This document shows, piece by piece, positions 1-5,533 of a stretch of DNA of 6,007 nt (its first letter is position 1; every line of letters starts with the position of its first letter). Source of the stretch: Verrucomicrobiota bacterium. Lineage in GTDB: Bacteria; Verrucomicrobiota; Verrucomicrobiia; Opitutales; Oceanipulchritudinaceae. The translations under genes and the position numbers were made by a program. The DNA is taken from the NCBI GenBank assembly GCA_009908535.1, contig JAAAOD010000044.1, forward strand, positions 1 to 6,007, written 5' to 3'. The notes below the pieces were generated by a model that was not told where the DNA came from, ran no database searches, and was given only the letters and a program-made list of their open reading frames with translations.

Positions 1-171
1 CTTCCCCGGGTCAGTTCGCTTCTCAATGAAGAAGGGAAGGTGGCGGACGAGGATTTATCCCGCCGTCTCTTCGCGCAGGCGGAGGGCTTTGAGGCTTTCG
101 TGAGTGGATTGAAAGTCGCCGGGCTCAGGCCCGGGAACAAATCAGCCGCAGCGACGACCAAAGAAGCATGA
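1..171 (+). CDS. C-terminal end of a possible NADPH-dependent FMN reductase-family protein (5' partial)
   Basis: Frame 1 is open from the first base to the TGA at 169-171 and gives 56 residues. The segment holds N-E-E-G-K-V-A-D-E-D followed by an amphipathic helix ending in GFEAFVSGLK and a short Ala/Thr-rich tail. The pattern of an acidic turn, a 'D/E-G-x-x-x-D' stretch and a last helix with F-x-x-F is what I remember from the C-termini of NADPH-dependent FMN reductase/chromate reductase-like flavoproteins. No flavin-binding motif lies inside the window, so the family call is an inference from a short tail. The stop codon overlaps the next start (ATGA at 168-171), which supports both this being a real coding end and translational coupling to the lipoprotein gene. 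Confidence 0.5.
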   Translation, partial: LPRVSSLLNEEGKVADEDLSRRLFAQAEGFEAFVSGLKVAGLRPGNKSAAATTKEA

Positions 172-878
172 AGATGAATCAACCCATGGTACGCTTCCTT
201 TTGCCCCTGGCGGCCGTCGGCCTGCTTCTCGCCGGATGCACTTCACCGCGGGAAGTGTACGTGGACGCCCTCGCCGCGCCGGAGGCGGGAAGCCAGCGGC
301 AGTTTGTCCTCGTCAGCGACATGGAGGAAGTGCAGGAAAGCGACCTTTTCTTCAAAGAGGTGCGTCGACGGGTGGAGAAGATCCTGCACGATGCCGGGTT
401 CTCTCCGGGCGGGGAGGCCGCCCCCATCGAGATCGGGCTGGAGGCTTTTCTCTCCGAACCGATGGTGCAGTCGCAGACCCGCTCCGAACCGATTTATGCC
501 CGGACACGGGGGACCAGCCACATCGTCGCCACCCCGATCGTAAATTCGGACGGGAAGGTCGTCCGTTTCGCCTACACCAGTGTCTGGTCGCCGCCGCGGA
601 CCGAAATCGCTGGATATGTGGACCAGGAGCGCCAGGTCACCGTGCATGACAAGGTCCTGCGCCTGAAAGCCCGGGACCGGTCAAGCGGGGAGGAAGTCTG
701 GACCGTCTCCGCGCGCCTGCGCTCCCCCAGCACGGATTTCCGTGCCGCCCTGCCGTACCTCCTCCTCGCCGCAAGGCCCTATATCGCGGAACGTACCGAG
801 GGCGAAGTGGTGATCCGGATCCGACCGGATTCCGAGGAACTGCAGTCTCTGCGGGACCGGTTTGCCCATGGCGGATGA
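168..878 (+). CDS. Putative lipoprotein of unknown function
   Basis: The 236-residue product starts with a short basic N-region, a hydrophobic stretch (residues 10-20) and a lipobox L-A-G-C with the lipidated Cys at 24. It should be cut by signal peptidase II and anchored in a membrane, most likely facing the periplasm. After the Cys it is a soluble mixed alpha/beta domain with no membrane segment. Residues around 45-95 (a strand, then a long charged helix ending 'LHDAGF') and a later 'D-R-S-S-G-E-E-V-W' strand-turn resemble the layout of small DUF4136-like lipoproteins, but I cannot confirm that family. ATG 168 is chosen because it overlaps the upstream stop. ATGs at 174 and 186 also leave a usable signal peptide, and none has a good Shine-Dalgarno. 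The gene is sandwiched between the flavoprotein-like gene and the Nudix gene with overlaps on both sides. Confidence 0.85.
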   Translation: MKMNQPMVRFLLPLAAVGLLLAGCTSPREVYVDALAAPEAGSQRQFVLVSDMEEVQESDLFFKEVRRRVEKILHDAGFSPGGEAAPIEIGLEAFLSEPMVQSQTRSEPIYARTRGTSHIVATPIVNSDGKVVRFAYTSVWSPPRTEIAGYVDQERQVTVHDKVLRLKARDRSSGEEVWTVSARLRSPSTDFRAALPYLLLAARPYIAERTEGEVVIRIRPDSEELQSLRDRFAHGG

Positions 879-1395
879 CCTTTCCGAGCTGTTGGATGTC
901 GTTGATGCCGCTGACCGCGTGATCGGTACGGCGCCGCGCGGGGAAGTGCACCGGCGGGGCCTCTTTCACCGGGCCGTCCACATTCTCATCAAGCGGGCGG
1001 ACGGGGACCTTTTTCTGCAGAAGCGATCGGCCGCCAAGGATACCCATCCGCTGAAGTGGGATTCCTCGGCGAGCGGCCATCTTGATGCCGGAGAAAGCTA
1101 CCCTGCCGCCGCCGTGCGCGAACTGGAGGAGGAGCTCGGCCTCGTCGGCGCCAGGCCGGCCTTCCTCGACAGGATCGAGGCGAGCCCGGCGACAGACAAC
1201 GAATTCGTTGAAGTCTACGGCCTCCACCACGAAGGCCCCTTCCGCCTTCACCCCGGAGAGATTTCGGGGGGACGCTGGGTGGCGCCGGAGGAATTATCCG
1301 CCTGGATCGAACGCGATCCGGACGCCTTCGCCCCCGGATTCCGGACCGTCCTTCAGTGCGTCAGGTACTGGGCCGTCAGTTCGCCGATGAGGTAA
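868..1395 (+). CDS. Nudix hydrolase, isopentenyl-diphosphate isomerase-like (YfcD-type) subgroup
   Basis: The 175-residue protein carries a complete Nudix box at residues 70-92 (G70, E76, R84-E85, E88-E89, G91), matching G-x5-E-x7-R-E-U-x-E-E-x-G-U exactly, so the Mg2+-binding and catalytic residues are present. The preceding part (D10-x-x-D13, H28, HRAVHI at 34-39, QKRS at 51-54, KDTHP at 57-61) is typical of the IDI/YfcD-like branch, cytosolic enzymes that hydrolyse a nucleoside diphosphate linked to another moiety; the substrate cannot be told from sequence. True IPP isomerases have a catalytic Cys just before the Nudix-box Gly-His. Here that position is Ser69, which argues against isomerase activity. 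ATG 868 is preferred to a TTG at 862. The start overlaps the lipoprotein end by 11 bases, so translation is probably coupled. The last 43 bases overlap the convergent LOG gene. Confidence 0.93.
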   Translation: MADDLSELLDVVDAADRVIGTAPRGEVHRRGLFHRAVHILIKRADGDLFLQKRSAAKDTHPLKWDSSASGHLDAGESYPAAAVRELEEELGLVGARPAFLDRIEASPATDNEFVEVYGLHHEGPFRLHPGEISGGRWVAPEELSAWIERDPDAFAPGFRTVLQCVRYWAVSSPMR

Positions 1396-2192
1396 TCCTT
1401 CGCCTCCATGGGATCGTCGATAATTTTGAAAAGATCGAGATCCCGCGGGGAGATGACCCCCCATTCAAGAAAGGCGTCGAAATTGAGGAGACGGTTCCAG
1501 AATTCGGAACCAAAGAGGAGGATGGGCATCCGTTTCTGGACCTTGCCGGTCTGGATGAGGGTCAGCGTCTCGAACAACTCGTCCATGGTGCCGAAGCCGC
1601 CCGGGAAGACGATGAGGGCTTTCGCGAGGTAGATGAACCAGTACTTGCGGACGAAGAAGTAGTGAAACTCGAACTGCAGGTCCCGCGTAATGTAGGGGTT
1701 GAGCGACTGCTCAAAGGGAAGGCTGATGCCGAGGCCGATGGAGGCGCCCCCGGCCTTGCGGGCGCCGCGGTTGGCCGCCTCCATCACGCCGGGACCGCCG
1801 CCGGAACAGACGAGAAAGCGCCGGCGTTTGTCTTGCAGGGACATCGACCATTTGGTCAGTTCGCGGGCGAGGGTTTCGACGTGGTGGTAATAGGGCGCGT
1901 TGCGCATCGCCGCTTTGGCCTGGGCGAGCTCGTCCCTGTCCGCGGCGGAAAGGGACTTCTTCCCCGCCAGTTTTTCCTCCACCGCCTTCAGGCGCGCCTT
2001 CGCCTCTTTCTCCGGAAGGGTGCGGGCGGAACCGAACATAACGATGGTGTCTTCGACATTTTCCTCCTTAAAGCGGCGTTCGGTTTCGTCGAGTTCGCAG
2101 AGGATGCGGATTTTGCGGGCTTCCGGGCTGTTGAGGAATTCGAGGTTCTTGTAGGCTTTGGGGGGCCATCCCTCGGAGGATTTCTGTGTCAT
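1353..2192 (-). CDS. LOG-family (TIGR00730-type) Rossmann-fold protein, putative nucleoside-monophosphate phosphoribohydrolase
   Basis: The 279-residue product has both signatures of the LOG ('lysine decarboxylase-like') family: G-G-G-P-G-V-M-E-A at 131-139 and P-G-G-F-G-T-M-D-E at 197-205, the PGGxGTxxE active site. G-S-A-R at 54-57 ends the first beta strand. Characterised members cleave cytokinin or other nucleoside 5'-monophosphates to base plus ribose 5-phosphate; older 'lysine decarboxylase' labels are misleading. A charged, probably helical insertion (about residues 60-97) separates the GSAR strand from the YYHHVETLARELT helix; I recall similar insertions in some proteobacterial LOG proteins. 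ATG 2192 is chosen over the ORF-extending ATG 2327 because the longer form would overlap the upstream gene by 89 bases with an Arg/Lys-rich, unlikely N-terminus, and because a promoter-like pair sits just ahead of 2192. No Shine-Dalgarno is visible. The 3' end overlaps the Nudix gene tail to tail. Confidence 0.92.
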   Translation of the reverse strand: MTQKSSEGWPPKAYKNLEFLNSPEARKIRILCELDETERRFKEENVEDTIVMFGSARTLPEKEAKARLKAVEEKLAGKKSLSAADRDELAQAKAAMRNAPYYHHVETLARELTKWSMSLQDKRRRFLVCSGGGPGVMEAANRGARKAGGASIGLGISLPFEQSLNPYITRDLQFEFHYFFVRKYWFIYLAKALIVFPGGFGTMDELFETLTLIQTGKVQKRMPILLFGSEFWNRLLNFDAFLEWGVISPRDLDLFKIIDDPMEAKDYLIGELTAQYLTH

Positions 2193-2228
2193 GGCGGAGG
2201 ATTCTCGACGCTCCGTGCGCCGCGGCAA
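2193..2228 (-). promoter_or_regulatory. Candidate promoter of the LOG gene, near-leaderless arrangement
   Basis: Read on the minus strand, TTGCCG (2228-2223) is followed by a 16-base spacer and GAGAAT (2206-2201), each four of six to the sigma-70 consensus. Only eight bases (CCTCCGCC) separate the -10-like hexamer from the ATG at 2192, so a standard start site would fall about 2 bases before it. There is no Shine-Dalgarno, consistent with a leaderless or nearly leaderless message. The layout repeats that of the candidate promoter at 4800-4837. Confidence 0.4.
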
Positions 2229-2238
2229 CAGGGAATTT

Positions 2239-4149
2239 CTACCCTTTGGGGTTCTTGCGGAAGCGCAGAAAGGGCCTTTTTTCGTTTTCCGCTCCCGGGT
2301 TGTTGTTTTTGAGCGGCAGGCGGACATGGACAGTGTGAGGATCGTCCCCGGGGCTTTCCTCGATGGCGTAGTGACGGAACAACTTCAGCATGCCCGTGTT
2401 GTCGCGGTCGACCTGCGCCCAGAGGTACTGCAGGCCGCGTTCCCCGCCGATCTCCCGCATGCGGTCGAGAAGGACCTGGGCCATCCCGAGGCGGCGTTTG
2501 TTTTCCGCCACGACAAAGGCCATCTCCGCGCCCTTTCCGTCCCGGTCAAGGTAGTAGCGGCCGACCGCGTGAATGACCTGGCGCGGCCCCTGCAGTTCGA
2601 AGATGGCAAGGGCGAGGTCTTTGTTCTGGTCGACGCCGACCAGCTCGAAGGCGCGTTCCCGGCTCATGCGCGTGACCGTGAAGCCGTAGCGGCGGACGAT
2701 GGTTTCCTCCGTGTGCGAATAGAAGAATTCCTGCAGGCGCCGGTCGTCCGCTGGCGTGAGGGGCCGGAGAATGTATTCCCGTTCGTCGCGCAGGGTCATC
2801 CTTTGCACGGGAATGCCCGGGCCCGCGGGTGCGTAGGGCGGCGGCAGTTGGAAGTAGGGGGGCAGAAGGTGGTGGTCCCGCGCCTTGCGCAGCAGGTCCT
2901 CCCGGAAGTCGGGATGAGCGATCTGGACGAGCTCCTGCGCGCGCTCCTGGATGGTGCGACCGCGCAGGGTGGCGATCCCGTACTCGGTGACGAGGTAATG
3001 GATGTCCGCCCGGTGGCAGCCCACGCCGGCGCCCATGGGAAGATCCGTGACAATGCGCGAGAAGCGGTTCCCTTCCTCGTCGATACCGGTGGAGGGGAGG
3101 GCGATGATGGGACGTCCGCCCCGGCTCATCGCCGCGCCACGGACGAAGTCCACCATGGAGCCGACTCCGCTCCGGAAGAGCCCCTGCACGGAATCGACCA
3201 CGATCTGGCCGGTGAGGTCGCTCAGGAGGGCGCCGTTCACCGCGACCATGTTCTCGTTGCGGGCGATCGTGATGGGGTCGTTGGTGAATTCCGTGGGGCG
3301 GAAATCAAAGTGAGGGTTGTTATGAAGAAACGAATACAGTTCCGCGCTCCCCATCGCGTGGGCCGCCACCACCTTGCCGGGAAGGAGCGACTTGTGTGAA
3401 TTGTCGATGACGCCCTCCTCAAAGAGCCGCATGACGCCGTCGCCGATCACCTCCGCGTGGATGCCGAGGTTGCGGTGCCCGCTGAGCGCGGCGGCAAGGC
3501 CGTTGCCGATCGGCCCGACCCCGAACTGCAGCGTGTCCCCGCTGCGGATGAGCTGGCTCACGTATTCGCCGATCTGTTTCTCCGCCGCGCCCGCTTCGAC
3601 CGGATCGAGTTCCGGGAGGGCGCGCTCCATCTCCATTACGTAGTCAATTTTCGATACATGGAGATGGCTGAGCCCGCCCGTGCGCGGCATGGCCGGGTTC
3701 ACCTGCGCGATGACGGTGGCGGCGCAGTCGATGGCGGCGGGCGTCCAGTCCACCGAGGGGCCGAGGGAGCAGTAGCCCCATGCGTCCGGCGGCGAGACCA
3801 TGATGAGGGCGACATCGAGCCGGATGGTGCCGTCGCGGAACAGCCGCGGAATATCCGAGTAGTGCAGCGGCGAATAATCGGCATTGCCCTCGTTCACCAA
3901 GGCGGAGAGGGCCTCGTCAAGGTAGACCGCGTTCACCTTCAGCCCCTTGCGGACCTTTTTCTCCGTCCAGAAAGGCGCCGTCAGGCTGATTCCCTGCACG
4001 AGCTCGAGGTCGCCGATGGAGGGGGCCGTTTCGACGAGGGAGGCGAGCAGATCCACCGGACAGGCGGCCCCGGCGGCAAGGTGCAACCGCATTCCCGGGC
4101 GCAGGCATTTCGACCATTCCGGCGCGAGGGGGAGCGGGCCCGAGTTCAT
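2239..4149 (-). CDS. Fusion of acetyl-CoA hydrolase/4-hydroxybutyrate CoA-transferase-family protein with a C-terminal GNAT acetyltransferase domain
   Basis: This 636-residue protein has two parts. Residues 1 to about 425 are a class I CoA-transferase of the acetyl-CoA hydrolase/4-hydroxybutyrate CoA-transferase group: MVSPPDAWGYCSLG at 117-130, HAEVIGDGV at 231-239 with Glu233 as likely thioester-forming catalytic Glu, NDPITIARN at 290-298, DLTGQ at 311-315, VDFVRGAAMS at 333-342 and VTEYGIA at 387-393. A Pro-rich linker (430-446) leads to a GNAT domain at about 459-612, with AEMAFVV at 541-547, the acetyl-CoA loop R552-x-x-G555-x-A557 and a DRDNTGML segment at 581-588. That domain resembles the GNAT part of bacterial protein-lysine acetyltransferases of the Pat/Pka type. 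The predicted role is transfer of CoA between short acyl groups, with the GNAT part acetylating an unknown target. ATG 4149 has no Shine-Dalgarno; M20 is an alternative start. The 35-base gap after the upstream stop suggests cotranscription. Confidence 0.93.
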   Translation of the reverse strand: MNSGPLPLAPEWSKCLRPGMRLHLAAGAACPVDLLASLVETAPSIGDLELVQGISLTAPFWTEKKVRKGLKVNAVYLDEALSALVNEGNADYSPLHYSDIPRLFRDGTIRLDVALIMVSPPDAWGYCSLGPSVDWTPAAIDCAATVIAQVNPAMPRTGGLSHLHVSKIDYVMEMERALPELDPVEAGAAEKQIGEYVSQLIRSGDTLQFGVGPIGNGLAAALSGHRNLGIHAEVIGDGVMRLFEEGVIDNSHKSLLPGKVVAAHAMGSAELYSFLHNNPHFDFRPTEFTNDPITIARNENMVAVNGALLSDLTGQIVVDSVQGLFRSGVGSMVDFVRGAAMSRGGRPIIALPSTGIDEEGNRFSRIVTDLPMGAGVGCHRADIHYLVTEYGIATLRGRTIQERAQELVQIAHPDFREDLLRKARDHHLLPPYFQLPPPYAPAGPGIPVQRMTLRDEREYILRPLTPADDRRLQEFFYSHTEETIVRRYGFTVTRMSRERAFELVGVDQNKDLALAIFELQGPRQVIHAVGRYYLDRDGKGAEMAFVVAENKRRLGMAQVLLDRMREIGGERGLQYLWAQVDRDNTGMLKLFRHYAIEESPGDDPHTVHVRLPLKNNNPGAENEKRPFLRFRKNPKG

Positions 4150-4184
4150 GGCGCAGGCGGGCGGCTCACGGCCGCCGGGGGGAT

Positions 4185-4799
4185 TCAGGGGAGAAGCGAT
4201 TTCATGGAGGAAGAGAGCATGGAGGGCGCGGTCTCGGTGATGAGGTCGAGCATCGAGCTCTGTTCCTTGCTCAGGGACACGTTTTCCCGGAGATCGGAAA
4301 AGGCCGATTTTACACCGTCGAGGTTTCCGGAGCGCAGGGCTTCCACGCCTTCCTGCACGGTGTCATTGGCACGGGTTTCCTCAAAGGTGAAATTACGCTG
4401 CAGCACGGCGGCCATGAGGTCGTTCTTCACCGCGCCGAGGGCCGCTTTCTGGCTCGCAGTCAGATCCAGCCCCTTGAGCTTCTTCAGGTGCTTCAGAAAG
4501 GGCAGGTCATTCCCCTCAGTGAAGGAGGACATCGCGTTGTCGAGAAGGGATTGCGTCTCCGGTTCGGCGTCCGAAAAGGCTTTCGTCAGTTGGTCCTTGG
4601 CGAAATCGAAAGAGAATCCGGGGAGGTTGCTTTCAGGGGTGGCCTCGGCGGCGGCTTCCTCCGGGGAGGCCGGGGAGCTTTGCTCCTCAGCGGGGGTTTC
4701 TTCCTCCTCGTCGCCGCCAAAAAGCCCGAAGAAGGAGAAGGCCTGCAGGTTCAGGGTGCCGAAGAGAAGAGCGAGCGTAAGTGGGAGAAATCGTTTCAT
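4185..4799 (-). CDS. Secreted hypothetical protein with signal peptide, acidic linker and duplicated helical module
   Basis: I do not recognise the family. From ATG 4799 the product is 204 residues. Residues 1-20 form a classical signal peptide (K2-R3, hydrophobic core, L-Q-A before a predicted cut at 20/21). The mature N-terminus is short and Phe/Gly-rich, then comes a disordered Glu/Ala/Pro/Ser segment (about 30-57). The rest is predicted helical and contains two similar units of about 48 residues, at 88-135 and 150-198. Each has a G-N turn, an amphipathic helix with leucines, an L-T/S-x-x-Q helix start, and a hydrophobic helix ending. Export to the periplasm or beyond is expected; function is unknown. 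A GTG at 4808 would add three residues, but ATG 4799 gives a standard signal peptide and fits the promoter-like element just upstream. The gene lies between metW and the CoA-transferase/GNAT gene on the same strand. Confidence 0.82.
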   Translation of the reverse strand: MKRFLPLTLALLFGTLNLQAFSFFGLFGGDEEEETPAEEQSSPASPEEAAAEATPESNLPGFSFDFAKDQLTKAFSDAEPETQSLLDNAMSSFTEGNDLPFLKHLKKLKGLDLTASQKAALGAVKNDLMAAVLQRNFTFEETRANDTVQEGVEALRSGNLDGVKSAFSDLRENVSLSKEQSSMLDLITETAPSMLSSSMKSLLP

Positions 4800-4837
4800 A
4801 ATGCGCACTTGCTAAGCCGCCTTGTCCGCTTTGGCAA
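4800..4837 (-). promoter_or_regulatory. Candidate promoter of the secreted hypothetical gene, near-leaderless arrangement
   Basis: On the minus strand TTGCCA (4837-4832, five of six to TTGACA) is followed by exactly 17 bases and TAGCAA (4814-4809, three of six to TATAAT). The ATG at 4799 is nine bases further, which puts a normal transcription start about 3 bases upstream of the codon. No Shine-Dalgarno precedes the ATG. If real, this separates the secreted-protein and CoA-transferase/GNAT genes from metW transcriptionally. Confidence 0.45.
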
Positions 4838-4861
4838 CCCCAAGCGCTAAAGGAATTTTTC

Positions 4862-5467
4862 TCAGCTGCGCAGGTGGTACAACGCGTAGCCAGCGGTCAG
4901 GTTTGGCAGAACGTTGACCGGGTGCTTCCAGTCGCCCCGCAGGTACATGGCTTGCTCGATGGTCAGGCCCTCCTTGGCGACGAAGCTGCGGAAACCATTG
5001 ATGGTGACCGGATTGTCCGGGGCCGCCTGATCCCATGACTGCGGAAAGACTTCATTCACCGGCCGCGTGCCATGGCGGACCGCATGCCAGCGGTTGAGCC
5101 AGTAACCGTAATTGATAAAGCCGACGGCAAGGTTGCGACCGACGCGCAGGGCTTTGCGGATGAGGTTTCCCGGCTCCCGTAGCTCCGGCAGGGTTCGCGA
5201 GAGAACCACCCAGTCGAAGGAACCCTCCGGAAAAACCTCAAGAAAAGCCTCGATATCTCCGTGGTAAACAGGCACCGCCCGCTTCACGCAGGAGTGCACT
5301 TTCTCCAGTTGCGCGTCCACCCCCACGACCCGGGCCTTGCGGTGGCGCTGCAGGTGTTCCAGCAGAATGCCGCGCCCGCAACCAAGGTCGAGGACCGAGG
5401 ACTCTTCCGGGACCCACCGCGTGATGATCTGCAGGTCCGTTTCGCGTTTGATTTGTTGGCGACGCAT
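4862..5467 (-). CDS. metW: Methionine biosynthesis protein MetW (class I methyltransferase fold)
   Basis: This 201-residue protein has the SAM-methyltransferase Rossmann core of the MetW family: V-L-D-L-G-C-G-R-G at 25-33, V-V-G-V-D at 47-51, H-G-D-I at 69-72, and F-P-E-G-S-F-D-W-V-V-L-S at 79-90. After that comes R-V-G-R-N at 108-112 and the MetW-typical G-F-I-N-Y-G-Y-W-x-N-R (116-126), where related proteins have SFPNFGHWxxR. MetW acts with homoserine O-acyltransferase MetX in making O-acylhomoserine for methionine synthesis and is reported to support MetX activity; it is not known as an ordinary methyltransferase. ATG 5467 is the only plausible start: the frame hits a TGA at 5509-5507 upstream with no other ATG, GTG or TTG between, and the DLQII motif at 11-15 aligns with family N-termini. 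No metX neighbours it in this window. Its ATG abuts a terminator-like hairpin. Confidence 0.93.
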   Translation of the reverse strand: MRRQQIKRETDLQIITRWVPEESSVLDLGCGRGILLEHLQRHRKARVVGVDAQLEKVHSCVKRAVPVYHGDIEAFLEVFPEGSFDWVVLSRTLPELREPGNLIRKALRVGRNLAVGFINYGYWLNRWHAVRHGTRPVNEVFPQSWDQAAPDNPVTINGFRSFVAKEGLTIEQAMYLRGDWKHPVNVLPNLTAGYALYHLRS

Positions 5468-5468
5468 G

Positions 5469-5499
5469 AAAAAGGCCCGCCGGTTTTGCCCGGCAGACC
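5469..5499 (-). terminator. Rho-independent terminator after the DUF4465 gene
   Basis: On the minus strand GGTCTGCCGG (5499-5490) pairs with CCGGCGGGCC (5483-5474) over ten base pairs, two of them G-U wobbles, around a GCAAAA loop, and is followed directly by TTTTT (5473-5469). The stem begins 30 bases after the stop codon of the DUF4465 gene. One base after the T-tract comes the metW ATG, so this structure either ends the upstream transcript or also acts on metW expression. Confidence 0.8.
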
Positions 5500-5505
5500 T
5501 GTTCT

Positions 5506-5533
5506 TTCATCGACGCCGACCGACGTTTGTCAA
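5506..5533 (-). promoter_or_regulatory. Candidate metW promoter with a perfect TTGACA overlapping the upstream stop codon
   Basis: The minus strand reads TTGACA at 5533-5528, a full match to the -35 consensus; its TGA (5532-5530) is also the stop codon of the DUF4465 gene. Sixteen bases on lies GATGAA (5511-5506), only three of six to TATAAT. With normal spacing transcription would start near 5499, the first base of the hairpin in front of metW. The -35 is convincing and the -10 is weak. Confidence 0.4.

Noticed and set aside
2193..2327. Longer LOG start at 2327 adding 45 residues
   Set aside because: The extension is a Lys/Arg-rich reading of the end of the upstream gene and its spacer, without family similarity; ATG 2192 has a promoter-like element directly before it.
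4160..4176. Six-base-pair GGCGGC/GCCGCC hairpin just upstream of the CoA-transferase start
   Set aside because: There is no U-tract on either strand and short GC palindromes are expected by chance in this composition; it may affect translation but nothing supports a specific role.
4800..4808. GTG start at 4808 for the secreted hypothetical protein
   Set aside because: It adds three residues before a standard M-K-R signal peptide start and would lie upstream of the transcription start expected from the promoter-like element.
1356..4815. Long plus-strand open frames (1356-2312, 2158-3399, 3457-4815) opposite the LOG, CoA-transferase/GNAT and secreted-protein genes
   Set aside because: They lie antisense to genes with clear family motifs, translate to Arg/Gly/Val/Asp-rich sequence with no recognisable domain, and are what high-GC coding DNA produces on its complement.
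4828..4845. Imperfect hairpin after metW (GCTT..AAGC with a mismatch)
   Set aside because: It is weak and has no T-run following it on the minus strand; the T5 at 4856-4860 lies on the plus strand, where no gene ends. It also overlaps the better-supported -35 element.
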